This document shows, piece after piece, positions 43,190 through 54,874 of a stretch of DNA of 64,000 nt. Origin of the DNA: Dermatemys mawii (Eukaryota > Chordata > Testudines > Dermatemydidae). The number at the start of each line of letters is the position of its first letter. Within the stretch, counting starts at the first letter, position 1. The stretch spans positions 59,786,870 through 59,850,869 of the forward strand of contig ML677326.1 of the NCBI GenBank assembly GCA_007922305.1. The letters are read 5' to 3'. Under the pieces are notes generated by a model. It saw only the letters and a list, made by a program, of their open reading frames with translations. It searched no databases and was not told the origin of the DNA. Position numbers and translations under genes: made by a program.

Positions 43190-44840
43190 TTTTTTTGTTA
43201 TGATGTTCTAATTTTATTCAAGGTTCAAATGACACCTGAGACCCTTATCAAGTTAAGGGTTACTTGCAATTTTTATAGCTATTGGAATATTTGTGTAACT
43301 CACTTAAAATTTATCATAGTATATAATCATTCTGAGCTGCACTGGCAGAAATGAAACAAACACTCAAAGTAGTGTCAGTCACATCTGGTATGTGTCAAAA
43401 TCTGTCCAGTGTGGGTTGATAGACTAGCCCAGCATTAGAGAGCTAAGACATCATGTGCTATATAAGCAATAATTATAAATTATAATGGGTAAGAGAATTT
43501 GGGTTTAATAATAATGCAATGTAAAAACAATGTCATTAATTATATGACTGCATGCCAACTGAATTGAATCTAAAATTGCTATTATTTTGTGATTCAGAAA
43601 AAAGTACATCTGTTCTACTCTATATGAGAGAAGGGTAGACTTGGGAGATAAATATGAGTGGCTGTTTCTTTTACTGTTGGAGTTGAATTTAAATTTTTAA
43701 AAACATCTTAGCAGAGCCTTATTTTTTTCCCCACTGTTTACCTCCTTATGCAGTTATTTACACATGTGCAATATGGGTGTGAAATACTACCAGCGTAGAT
43801 TTGATGCATTTCATAGCCACTGTGCACTTGCTGTACTTAGGTGAAAATGACTACAAATACACATAGATAGAAATAGGCTCATAAATGTATGTTCATATCT
43901 GTCACTATCATTAACAAGAAGTACTGAGCACTTATACACTTGACTATGGTGATGAAGGACATATAAATGTCTAGTTAGAAAGAATGTGGAAGAGCGACTA
44001 GTTATTAGGGAGAGGGAATATATATTACACTGCAGAAATTAGCTGATCAAACTGTTCTATATCTCTAGTGAACTGAGTGAAGAGATCTTTTGACCAAGTG
44101 CAACCTTCTCAAGTTCTATAACGTTTATTGTTTTATAATTGTTTCACATCTTGTTTTTGTATCTAAGGACTGTTTATTAACTGAAAATATGTGAGCCACT
44201 TTAGAATATATCCTGTTCCTTTAGCAGATCAAGTATGGGATAAAAATCCACTTTGTAGTATGTAGCTTTCAAAACCTGACATTTCTTCCTAAGATATCAC
44301 CTTCAATAGACATAAATTTATAATTTCCCTATCTCAAGGGCACTCGCCAAAGACACTCAGGATAGGGGCATTGATAATACATTACAATATTTTCTCTCTT
44401 TGAATAGATTAGTGGGCTCTCAAACCTAGCAATGTCTCAGTACATTGCCTGATTACCATACTATTTAATCCATATAAGATCATGGCCTTAAGTATCATTG
44501 AATAATATGTCCCAGCTGGACATTTGCCATTCTTAAGGTTACTGAGAGCAAGTGGAAGCATCTTAGTTTGTAATATGATTATGTGTAACCTCACAACATT
44601 TCCATGTATCAGAAATCTATAAGGCTGAAAAATGAGGTTTCTTTTAACTGTATCTAATCAGTTATTTATTCATTTGCATTGTAGTAATTGCTAAAAGCTC
44701 CAGTCCAAGTCCCCACACTCACAGGGTTTTTAAATGTACATGGGTTTTAATTTCCCTCTCTATACGGTTGACAATGGCATTCCTTTCCTCACAAAACTGC
44801 ATGGGAGAAGGAAGTTATTCAAAAATCTCCATGCATTAAA
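43190..44840. other. Intergenic stretch, little structure
   Basis: AT-rich single-copy-looking sequence. Near 43740-43860 the text TTATGCAGTTATTTACACAT, GTGCAATATGGGTGTGAAAT resembles an old palindromic repeat also hinted at near 45600-45680 and 46850-46910. No gene was recognised. Confidence 0.5.
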
Positions 44841-44847
44841 GTGTTTT

Positions 44848-45200
44848 GAGCTGGGTAAAATTTTTGAACAAATATTTTATTCTTCAAAAAACTGCAATTC
44901 AGTGTCAAATTCAGTGAATAATTTCAGCCCCCCAAACTTTTTTAAAAATTTATGTTTTGTTTTGACCCTTTAGAAAAAAATCAATTTTTCCTTTCAAAAT
45001 GATATTTTGTTTTGGAATTTACCTCAATTAATTTTTTTATGTTAAAATATCTAAAAGCAAAACATTTCATTTTGGGTTAAACAGAACATCTCTGTCAATG
45101 TAAAACAACTTTTTTTGTTTTTTTTATTTTGCTAAGAAAACTGAAAAGTTTTCATTTTGGATTGACTCAGAGAATTGAAACATCTGTTATGTGCACAGCT
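44848..45200. repeat. Probable third copy of the 'AGCTGGTTGAAAA' AT-rich repeat
   Basis: It starts GAGCTGGGTAAAATTTTTG and continues with phrases such as AAAATGATATTTTGTTTTGG, AGCAAAACATTTCATTTTGG and GAAAAGTTTTCATTTTGG, which mirror the arms of the copies at 13372 and 29829. The right end was not found. Confidence 0.4.
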
Positions 45201-45429
45201 GAACAAAGGTTTCCAAGACATTGCCTTGTCAAGGAGGAAGGTTTGAGATGCCACACAGCCAGAGGACATTTGTCCAAATGCATTTATTTTTTTACAGGAC
45301 AATCCTCTGGTTTTCAGGAAACAATGTCATGTAGTATGGCTGGTCCCCAGTTATTCCATCCCTCCAAAACACAATGGACTGAGAGGCCATCTCAGTTTGT
45401 TGGAGTGGTGGGGGAAGGGTGATATTTAG

Positions 45430-47580
45430 GCTTTTCTCTTCCCACACTCTCTTCTGTGCTTGCTTGTCATTTGATTACTCTCTTTTGGTTTCCTGTGCAC
45501 TATATGTTGGAAGGGATGATCAATATCAGTAGCTATTAACATAGCTTTTTCCCTTCTTTTCTGCACAAAACCAAGGATGATTCTTCTCTCACATCACTTT
45601 TACAGCACCCTAACACCATTAACATAATGCAGTTACTCTTGATTTACCCAAGTGTGAGAGGTGAATCAGGCCCAAGATATATACAGTATAGGCTCTGATC
45701 CTGCAAAGATGAAGTTAATGGGATTGTGCGCAGTGTATAAAGTTAAGTACATGAACTGGACTACCTTTCTCTTCATTGCATTTAACTGACAGCGTAAGAA
45801 AAGGATGTGGCAGGAACATATCTTTTTTCTTCAATACTGCTGGAACAGATGGATTGTGTAGCACTTTATGGAATCTATCAAGAACCCTTAGAACTTCAGG
45901 GAAGCTACCTGAACCTTGAGGATGTTCAAAACCAAGTCAGACCATCACCTAAGAAAATCACTGAGTATACAGCAGGCATATTTGAGAAAGAAATTTGAAA
46001 TGTGTCAGGAATTGATCAGCATGAAACTGATGAGGTTGAGTCACCTGGACCATCAGCAAAGATAAGATGCTGAGGGAGACAATCCATGGAGAAGAGAACC
46101 TGCAGGCAACAGTGGGAACAACTGCTGGAATTGTTTTAGGCCTAGTTCTCTAAAACTCAGCCATTCTGCTCTTTTTATTAATGTTTCAAAAAGGAATACA
46201 AATAAAAACCTAATTGAATGGGGAAAAATGATTGAGTTATTGTGTGAGAATGATAATTCTGATGTAAATACTGTAGAGATGAAGACCACTTTCCATTGAT
46301 GTCTTTCAAAAATAGACTACACAGCCATCTCTTTACCTTTACCAAATTCCCTTCACCCAGTTACTGCACTACTCTTAGTCCATATACTTCCATGCACTCA
46401 TTTAGTCTTTTCAGGTTGGGACTTGGGATCCAATCTCTATTGCTTTGCAATTTAGACACTTGACTCATGCTTTGGAAGTCTGCCAAAAGTATCCCACAGG
46501 CCACCTTTTAGTCCTCTGAACAGTTAAGTTTTCCTGTACTGCACCATGAACAAAGGGCTAGAGCACCCACACTGTGAGAGGGCACAGGAAGTCCAGGATA
46601 TAAGATGGACTTGGGCCTGCATAATGAAATATAGATGCTGGAGTCCCAGGTTGGGACCCTGGATTCAACAATTTGTAACCTGAGGTAGATGATCAAGCCT
46701 AAGGTTAACAAATCCAAGGTTTATTCATTTTAGTTCTACTAACTCTGATCTTACACTGTAGTGTACACGTATTCTATGTGATCTAAGACAAGTCATCAGA
46801 AAATCTCTCCTTTCCCCAAGCTTGGGATGGACCATTTGTATGCAGGGATTCTGGGCCTGATTTTTCCCCACTGTCTTATACTTTATGTAGTCATGTCACA
46901 CCCATTTTGCACAAGTGTACATTTTAGGTCCTGATCCTGCAAATATTCTCTCAAGTAATTAAATGGAACAATTCATGGGCATAAAGTCAATAGAGCTTCT
47001 CACAGGTCTAAAGTTAAGCATGTCCATGATTATTTGTATGATTAAGGCTCTAATTTGTAAACTAGCATACAAGAAGCAAAATTCATGGAGAATCAGACAC
47101 AGTGACTATAGTCAAACTATAGTCAAAATAATAAAATCTAGAACATGGAATCCTACTCCGAAATAATTATACGTTTGCAGTATCCTAGTTTCCCTTCATT
47201 TCTAAACAAATAACCTAACATACTACTTAAGCTCTTTACTTTACACTACCTGTCTCTTTCTTACTCTAGCTTTTTGGACCTCCATATCTTTCTTTCCTTT
47301 CCAGTTACATTACAGTCCTGATCAATTGCCTCTCACTAACAAAAGAAGTAGAAGACCATTTATCCTTCCTGTCAGAGGTTTTTAGGCTATTGCAATTAGC
47401 TGGCATATCCAGCCACTCTAACAATATTGTTAACTTTATACAGTTAGGCAACTGTCTCTTAACTTATTTAGATTATATTTTAAATGGTTCTCATCTTCTA
47501 GCTGCTGATAAATATGTTTTAAAATATGTAAACATGATTTTAAAATATTAAAACATAGGACAGCAAAAAATCAATACCAG
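45430..47580. other. Intergenic stretch with old palindromic repeat fragments
   Basis: Fragments with TCTGATCCTGCAAAGATG (about 45690) and GTCCTGATCCTGCAAATATT followed by TCAATAGAGC and 'ctaaagttaagcatgt' (about 46925-47020) resemble a widespread amniote fold-back repeat. A tract with GGGCCTGATTTTTCCCCACT is at about 46850. No coding exon was recognised. Confidence 0.45.
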
Positions 47581-47584
47581 TGCA

Positions 47585-48149
47585 CATAAAGTGTTTGGAA
47601 CAGGTCCCATGTGAAGGGAGATTAAAAACTCTAGAACTTTTCAGTTTGGAAAAGTGGAGACTAAGGGGGGATATGATAGAGGTACGGTATATAAAATCAT
47701 GAGTGGTGTGGAGAAAGTGAATAAGGAAAAGTTATTTACTTGTTCCCATAATATAAGAACTAGGGGACACCAAATGAAATTAATGGGCAGCAGGTTTAAA
47801 ACAAATAAAAGGAAGTTCTTCTTCACACAGCACACAGTCAATCTGTGGAACTCCTTGCCTGATGAGGCTGTGAAGGCTAAGACTATAACAGGGAAAAGAG
47901 AACTGGATAAATTCATGGAGGTTAAGTCCATTAATGGCTATTAGCCAGGATGGGTAAGGAATGGTGTCCCTAGCCTCTGTTCGTCAAAGGGTGGAGATGG
48001 ATGGCAAGAGACAGATCACTTGATCATCACTTGTTAGGTTCACTCACTCCAGGGCACTTGGCACTGGGCACTGTCAGTAGACAGGATATTGGGCTGCATG
48101 GACCTTTGATCTGACTCAGTATGGCCGTTCTTATGTTCTTATGTTCTAA
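47585..48149 (+). repeat. CR1 LINE 3' part, variant with '(TTATGTTC)' tail
   Basis: The translation around 47640-47943 ([39 protein letters not shown]) is the C-terminal part of CR1 ORF2. It is followed by GGATATTGGGCTGCATGGAC, CTTTGATCTGACTCAGTATG and the tail GCCGTTCTTATGTTCTTATG at 48124-48149. It is a different CR1 subfamily from the copies ending in ATTCTATG. Confidence 0.92.
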
Positions 48150-48287
48150 ACTAACTCATTTAACTCAAAACCATCTGCTTTTTTCCCCAAACCAGCTAAG
48201 CAATTCCATCACCATAATTTAGTAACCTCCCACAGCAAACTGTCCAAATCCTTCTATTCATCTCATCTGCTGAGAAAACATATGAGC

Positions 48288-48375
48288 CTTTCAGTAACCC
48301 TAAAGATTGTGGTGTTGTGCTAGGCTCTGTACAAACACATAACAAAAATTTGGGCCCTGCCCCAAAGAACTTAAA
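48288..48375 (+). repeat. L3/MIR-like ancient repeat fragment
   Basis: GTGCTAGGCTCTGTACAAAC followed by ACATAACAAAAATTTGGGCC and CTGCCCCAAAGAACTTAAAG matches the family also seen at 17178-17310 and 7640-7765. Confidence 0.65.
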
Positions 48376-48644
48376 GGTAATAATTTGTCTAAATATATAA
48401 TATAACACTTCTGTATGTTCATTATTTGTTTCATTCCTCAAGGGCTTCCTGCAAGGCAGAATGAAGGCAGTGGGTTGTATAGGAGCAAAGGCAGGTCCAA
48501 AGGAACTGTTCACTCTCTCTCCTCCCAAACCACTACCTTTGAGTTGCTTTGGGCTCTGCATGGTCCATCAGAAAGCCACAGTCTCCAGGGGGAGTATCTC
48601 CTTGTTCTGCCTGTACATCTACCCAGCTCAGGCTGCAGATTTTT

Positions 48645-48890
48645 TTCTAAGGCTATTTCTACACTTAAAATTCTACCTGTGCTGCTGTAGCACTTCCACA
48701 TAGAGACCCATTACAGCAGTGGGATGGGTTCTCCTGCCCTATAGTTAATCCACCTCCCTGAGAGGCAGGAGCTAGGTCTTCTGTCAACCTAGCACTGTCT
48801 GTCTTGGGGATTAGGTTAGCATAACCACATATCTCAGGGGATGTGGATTTTTCACACCCTTGTATACATTGGGGTTGCGTCCTTGAAAAG
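48645..48890 (+). repeat. Harbinger-like MITE ('TAAGGCTATTTCTACACTT')
   Basis: It starts TAAGGCTATTTCTACACTTA, then GCTGCTGTAGCACTTCC, GTTAATCCACCTCCCTGAGA, CCTAGCACTGTCTGTCTTGG and GGATTTTTCACACCC. The order is the same as the MITE that hosts the Harbinger element at 54046-55119, read from its other end. Confidence 0.65.
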
Positions 48891-49529
48891 GGTGATGGAT
48901 ACCAAAACAACATATACCAGGGAATTTTTCTGCATAAGAATAATGGGGGTGGAGTGGGGAGGAGGCAGGGAGAGGGAAGTGGGGGAAGGGATGAATTCAC
49001 AACTTCACCACACTCACTTATGATAATGCTCTTTTCGCCTAAACAGTGTACCTAAACAGTGTACCTTTTTACAATGACAGGCTATACAGTACACATTTTA
49101 CACATCAAACATTGAATAAAATAATGTAGAACCCTACTAACACCATTCAAATACACAGAACATTTTAATACCGTACAGAGATACAATATAAAACACTGTC
49201 AATTATATTAAACTTAGGTAGGGGTGGTGGCTGGGTTTTCTTGGTCTGGCTTTTCCATGGTTGGCTTTTTGGTTGCAGAAGTCTTTAAAAAGGATTTTAC
49301 CAATGTCTACAGTCCTGCATGAATTTCTGAATGATAGATCTCCCTGTAGCAAACCATTGTATAATTGAGAGTCCTGGAGGCTTTGGCAGACTGTTCATGA
49401 AAAGGATCACTGCTCTATATGATTTCTGTCATCTCATCCAGCTATCTAAAGAAACAGGAAAGATTCTTTGTTGTCAGACTCTTGGCTTCCTGCCCTAGGT
49501 CATTGTCATCATTGTCCTTGCTTTCCTTG

Positions 49530-49905
49530 AATATCTGTTATTGGTCCAGCTTAATCAGTTCCTCATTTGTCAGTTGCTCAGCGTGAGACTCCAAGAACTC
49601 CTGTACATCCTCCTCCTCCACCTCCTCATGGCCGACATCCTTCACGAAATTGACAATTTCTTGCTTGAGAGCAGGAAAGGCATCAAATCCCACAAAGCTG
49701 TGGACAGCATCTGGCCATGCACAGTTGTGCAGTTCATACATTGCGAAGTGACCTCTTCCCATGATGCGCCAATGTTTTCCATGTCATTCAAGATATTATA
49801 GGACTTCCAAAACTCCTTTACACTGGACTTTCCTTCACCTGCCGTCTCCTTAATCAGCATGGAGAATGTCCTCCTTTGGTAATAAGCCTTGAATGTGGCT
49901 GGCAG
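49530..49905 (-). pseudogene. Tigger (pogo/mariner) transposase C-terminal relic
   Basis: Minus-strand translation gives FKAYYQRRTFSMLIKE, then SSVKEFWKSYNILNDMENIG, SWEEVTSQCM and, in another frame, FVKDVGHEEVEEEDVQEFL with ESHAEQLTNEELIKLDQ. These are the C-terminal motifs of Tigger-type transposases. The change of frame between 49642 and 49760 shows it is broken. Upstream motifs, including the DDE core, are absent, and the neighbouring sequence is the hairpin at 49935-50021. Confidence 0.85.
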
Positions 49906-49934
49906 ACGTAAGTACAGTACTGTATTGAACAGTA

Positions 49935-50021
49935 GGGAACATGTTCCAATTCACATCAGTCCTGATCTGTGCAAATGATAGATATGGAGATCAGGACCAA
50001 CGTAAATCAGAACACGTTCCC
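49935..50021 (-). repeat. Long hairpin: 34-bp stem, 19-nt loop
   Basis: Arm 1 (49935-49968) begins GGGAACATGTTCC and ends CCTGATCT. Arm 2 (49988-50021) begins AGATCAGG and ends CACGTTCCC. Comparing arm 1 with the reverse complement of arm 2 gives 27 matches and 7 differences, all transitions. In a minus-strand RNA all seven become G:U pairs, so the stem is uninterrupted. It borders the Tigger relic and may be a small palindromic mariner MITE. Confidence 0.9.
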
Positions 50022-50189
50022 CTGTTGATGAGCGACATGTCTGAAACAACAGCTAAGGGGAGATGTATACCAGGGACCCCCTATACACCAGCCCTCAATC
50101 ACAATAAAGACTTCTCTCCCCTAGGAGAATGCATGCTTTAAAGGCACACTGCACTTTGAGAATGAAGGACCTGACAGCATCCCTTTAAT

Positions 50190-50880
50190 TTAGTGTTAAG
50201 ATTAAGGAGTGTGATAGAGGAAGGTCAGGGAGCTGTGGTAGAGTGCTTGAGGGGAGATATGTAAGCTCAGAGCTAATTGAGGCGTGGCTCCCTGTGGACT
50301 AAGGAAGGTTGCAGGTTGATTGGAACACCTGCAATCAATTAAGGCCCTGCTAAGAACCTAACAAAACCCCCTGCTTCAGGCAGACAGGGGAGGAGGATAG
50401 GAGTTGGAGCAGTGAGCAGTTTGGAGCAGTTTGGAAGAGTTGGAGCAGTGAGCAGTTTGGAAGAGTTGGAGCAGTGAGCAGTTTGGAGGAGTTGGAGCAG
50501 TGAACAGTTTGGAGGAGTTGGAGCAGTGAACAATTGGAGGACAGTTTGGAACCAAGACCACCCAGACCCTAGGTAAAGAGACACTTGACCTGTGTAGAGA
50601 GAGGGCAGGAAGCCCCACAAACTGAAGGGTAGGAGAGGGAAGTAGCCCAGGGGAAGGAATAGCTACTTCAGATAGTTTTACCGTTATCCTCAGGGCCCCT
50701 GGGCTGGGACCCAGAGTAGAGGGCGGGCCCGGGTCCCTCCCTCTCCACTCCCCCTCCTCTAGGATACTAGTGGGGCAGTTAATACCCTATTCAGGGGCAA
50801 GAAGTAGCTCCCTGAACCCCCCACAAGAAGAGAAAGCGCGGGACCCATCATAACAGTGCCAGAAATTTGCCACAGGAGCA
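50190..50880. repeat. GC-rich interspersed-repeat-like block containing a minisatellite
   Basis: Phrases GGTTGATTGGAACACCTGCA, AGGGAAGTAGCCCAGGGGAA, TTACCGTTATCCTCAGGGCC, CTGGGACCCAGAGTAGAGGG and 'cataacagtgccag' are ones I recall from a frequent turtle repeat. Its class is unknown to me. A 26-bp minisatellite occupies 50402-50545. Confidence 0.45.
50402..50545 (+). repeat. 26-bp minisatellite, five units
   Basis: Units begin AGTTGGAGCAGTG at 50402, 50438, 50464, 50490 and 50516. The last four are spaced exactly 26 bp. The first is 36 bp because of a 10-bp internal duplication. Unit variants differ at one or two positions (TTTGGAAG versus TTTGGAGG, GTGAGC versus GTGAAC). The internal repeats CAGTTTGGA and GTTGGAGCA show it grew from shorter motifs. 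Confidence 0.93.
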
Positions 50881-50884
50881 ACAT

Positions 50885-53800
50885 AGTTTTCTTCATTTTA
50901 GAGTAAATTGAATCATGTGCCTGATAAATAATTCATTGACATATTCCTAGATACGCTGAGATGCTTTCACCAGTAAACAGTAATAAGAATGCAAGATGAA
51001 GGAACATTTTCCTGACAAATTAACTGCCTCATTTAAGAATCAGTTTTTATACTACAACAATTTCAGGTTTCTCCATAGAACATGGAAAGAATCTGCAATG
51101 GGTCAGCTTTGCATCACAATACATTTTCTTTAATTTAAATGTGATTCATATAGTAGATAATTCTTTGGTCCTTTTTGTTCTTGGTGTCTGTTTTGGATGT
51201 TCTCTTAATTTTTTTTCATCCATTCACATCTCTATGTACCAGATAATCGATCTGCAGCATTTACACCTTTGTTGTATGAATGTACTACATAACAGTACAC
51301 TTTCTCGTTTTAAATGATCAGTCTGAGAACTATATTTGCTAAAGATTCCTGAATCCCAGCTTCCTCATCTGATCCCAGAATGGCTTCATCAGTTGCTCCC
51401 ATGTGATCATTCTGAAGCCAGCTAAAAGTAATGCCACTGATGACTTTTGTTTTTGATGATTCTCAGTCAGGACAGACAGGCAGATTGAGACATTCTTGAC
51501 TTCAGCAATAACTGTGCACAGCATCACGAGAAATGACCAGGTGGTTTAAATCAGTGTAGCGCTCTGACTACAAAATAGCTATATCAAGTTATAGCAGCTG
51601 AATGTCTGGCTCATAATACTTTTCAATATTAATCTTCAGAGCTTAGGTCACTTTTACTTACTTGGTATATTGTCTGAATTTGACCCACAGACTCAAAATT
51701 AGATTTTTAAAAGAACTGGAGATGTTTGACTTCTAATGCTTGTAGGTACGTATGGTAAGATAAGGGCAATCAAACTTGATGAGTCAGGCCTTAAGCTGCT
51801 TCCTGTAGGAGTCAGGAAGGAACGAATTGCCTATCTTATAACCACTTAGTGGCAATATCAGCCCTGTTTGTGGATAGCTGAAATTTGTCTTGGCCCCAGT
51901 CCTGACCAAATATTGTATAGCATTACACAGGACACAAGAAGCCCCAGAATGTGATGTAAACAAGTTACATTCCAGTCCTGGAGCAGTTTATAGCCAGTGT
52001 GTAAAGGGAGAAGCAGGGAGCTACACTTGCTGTGAGAGAAGCTAGAGTTGACCACTTTGTGACTGAGATGCTCATGCGCACCCACACACTCTATAGCGCA
52101 TTCTTGACTTCAGTTGAATTTGACAGATTTAAACCATCTGAGGATGTGGCTTTATCTATATGAGATGACCTTTCCTCAAATCAAATCTCCAGCCATCTAA
52201 CAATTATTGTGATTCTCTCTACTACTTTTAATCTCTCCAATTTTTTTTCTGGTAGTGAGGTGACCAGACCAGAAAACAGTATTGCAATTGTACTATTTTT
52301 TTTTCTGTAGGAATTGCCTTTCAAAAAGAAGATCAATAGCTTTTCATCTGAGCTTTTCAGTTTCCAGAAACTGTAACTTCCAGTGCCTGACCTGTTTCAC
52401 CCTCTCCAATGTGTGACAAACCAAAGTTCCTGAGTTTAGCCAAAGGGAGGGGAGAATCAGGGGCTTTTACATCCCCATGTAAAAGGCAGAAATGAAGAGT
52501 AGAGGAGCTGCTCATCCACTTGCAGGGATCAGGGCAGTGACCAGAAGACAGGTCTCAAAAAACAAAACAAACAACACAAAACCCACTAGGAAGTCTCAGA
52601 CTCTGCAATCCCATTACAAAAACCAAAGAGCGACATTAGTAATATGACGATTAACATTTGCCTTCATTTGCACATCTCACTTCAGATCGCTCTTTTATTC
52701 CTAAAGGATGCCAAAGAACTTTACTCATTTAAAATCATAAATATCTAAAAGATTGATTTGAGGATGGGATATGTAATTACTCTACAGGCAGACAGTCTCC
52801 TGGGTGCACAGAATAATCTTGTTTCCATTTATATGCTGTAAAAAAACCTTGCACCTAGATCCTCCTGGCTGCATCACTCCTGTTTAAAATATAATGGAGA
52901 GAAATAGCATTGGTATTTTCTCTTGGCTGGGTCCTGGAAACCACTTGCATTTGACCAACTATTTTAAAGGCTTTAATAATTTTTAATATAAACCTGTGGT
53001 AGAGTAAAGCCAAATGCCTAAAACAACTGGCTACAGAAAACAGTAACAGAGGTCTGGGGAGATTTTCACAATGCAAAATGTAAATTTGAATCGTAGACTA
53101 TCAGATTAAACAGGCTTAATAGACCATGCAAACTAGGGCAGGACCTGGTTGGACAGTGTTTTGACAGCTTGGGGTCATTCTTATTTAAATTGCTCAGCTG
53201 ACAGTCTTCCACCACTTTTCTTTGGCAACCTTCCACAGTCTAAAATGTCACTGATTTCATAGCCTCTGACTCAATGTGAAAGAGAGCGTGAGCAGACTCT
53301 GACATGATTTAGTCAACATAATTTTAGTGTCCTTGTCATTTGTGTTTAGTGTTGACAGCATGCTCAGGTCTAAACAAAACAGAGGCAGACCTGGTACTTA
53401 CCTCACAGAGTTTACAGTGTAAATGGACACAACAGCCACTAACACAAAGCCACAAAGCTCTGGATGATGCAAGGAAGGTAGTTAGGATTTTAAAAAAATC
53501 TATGCATAATAGCACTTCTAACTTAGTTACATTAAATTAGGAGCTTTAATGGAAGATGTGTATTTTCAGACTGAATTTCAAGAAGAGTGGTTGCCTTGTT
53601 AACTGAAGGTGGGAGGGAGAGCGATGTCTGAGGGGAGAATGGAAGAAAGCTTAAGATGGCTCTGTGAAGGAAGTTAGTAGCATTGCTTTAGGCTGTACAT
53701 TTTCTTATTACAGAGTCTGCAAACCCCGATTTACACAAACTCCTTAAAACTGCAGTGTGCTTGCCTTTTTGTAATGCCACAAAAAAGCAATAGTCTTTTT

Positions 53801-54040
53801 TATAGCTATAAAGACATTTTCTGAATTACACAACAATGGGAATGAATTAGATTTTGCAGCATTAGAGCACTACTCCCTGTTCAAAGAGGATTATGGTAAC
53901 TACAAGAGTTGTCATGAAAATCTTGCCAATTTCACCTTAGATAAATTGATAAGCTTACATCAGCATCTGTAGTATTAAATAAACCTTCATGGATCTACTG
54001 TAGGGAATACCTGGAACACTGCAGATACTGTGCTAAAGTT
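50885..54040. other. Intergenic stretch, no gene recognised
   Basis: Mostly AT-rich. A CR1-like antisense scrap lies near 52225-52300 (TCTCCAATTTTTTTTCTGG, GAGGTGACCAGACCAGAAAA, CAGTATTGCAATTG). Text near 51800 (GTAGGAGTCAGGAAGGAACG) resembles another turtle repeat. No splice-bounded exon or long frame was found. Confidence 0.5.
52225..52300 (-). repeat. CR1-like LINE scrap, antisense
   Basis: CTCTCCAATTTTTTTTCTGG followed by AGGTGACCAGACCAGAAAAC and AGTATTGCAATTGTA matches the reverse of a CR1 ORF2 end segment ('...tactgtgttcagttctggtcacc'). Diverged. Confidence 0.5.
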
Positions 54041-54069
54041 ACTAAGGGCAGATTTACGCTACACACTTA

Positions 54070-54874
54070 GGGCTTGGCTACACTTGCAGATGTAGAGGAC
54101 TTTGGGTTAAACCAGCCTTTGGAGAGCGCACCAGGGAAAGTGCTCTAGTCTGTCCACACTGACAGCTGCAAGCTCACTGGCATACCCACATTCATGGCAT
54201 TTGAAGTGGCATTGGGAGAAGTGCATTATGGGCAGCTATCCCATATGACACCTCTTCCCATTCTGGCGCTGTGGCTTCTGGGAAAGGGGCATGGGGTGCA
54301 GGGCTTCTGAGAAGCGGGTGGCTATTGCAGTCTGGAAGCTCGCAAGTCCAGATAGCTACCAATCGGTCACTAACCAGTTTGGAGTGGGAAAGCTGATCGT
54401 TGGAATCATGTTGATGCAAGTTTTCAGGGCCATTAATCACATCCCGCTCAGAAGAACCATGACTCTGGGTAACGTGCAGGACATTGTGGCTGGCTTTGCA
54501 CAAATGGATTTCCCTAACTGCAGAGGGGTAACAGATGGGACACATATTCCTATTCTGGCACCAGACCAGCTAGTCTCCAAGTATGTTAACCAAAATGGCG
54601 GATCTGATGGTTGGTCTCCTGAGGACAGGGTATCATAGTTCAAAAATGATGACCAGAGTGGCTAGAGCAGGCATTGTGGGACACTTCCGGAGGCCAATCA
54701 GAGCACCACAGCGCTCCAGCAGGAGTGCAACAAATGTTATTCCTCTCAGGGAGGTGGAGTACCACAAGCGCTCCAGCTGCGGAGTCAGGGTGCTCTGCAT
54801 GCCTTGCCAGTGCGGACAGGTAGTAAGGTAGAGCACTCTGGGCAGCTTTATTACTCGCAAGTGTAGCCAAGCCC
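54070..54874 (+). mobile_element. PIF/Harbinger element, internally deleted (805 bp), TTA target duplication
   Basis: The termini GGGCTTGGCTACACTTGCA and GCAAGTGTAGCCAAGCCC are near-perfect inverted repeats. TTA flanks both sides (54067-54069 and 54875-54877), the hallmark of PIF/Harbinger. It contains part of a transposase frame and lies inside the MITE 54046-55119. A near-perfect terminal repeat implies it is young relative to its host. Confidence 0.95.
54291..54638 (+). pseudogene. Truncated Harbinger transposase (HARBI1-like)
   Basis: The frame encodes KRVAIAVWKLASPDSYQSV, QFGVGKLIVG (helix-turn-helix region), TLGNVQDIVAGFAQMDFPNC and GVTDGTHIPILAP. The Asp in TDGTHIPI corresponds to the first catalytic Asp of Harbinger DDE transposases. 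The rest of the DDE domain is absent: soon after VNQNGG the text leaves the transposase and enters terminal sequence. It cannot be active. It is annotated as a mobile-element relic, not a host gene. Confidence 0.88.

Noticed and set aside
50402..50545. Possible CRISPR-like array
   Set aside because: Units are contiguous without unique spacers. It is a minisatellite in vertebrate DNA.
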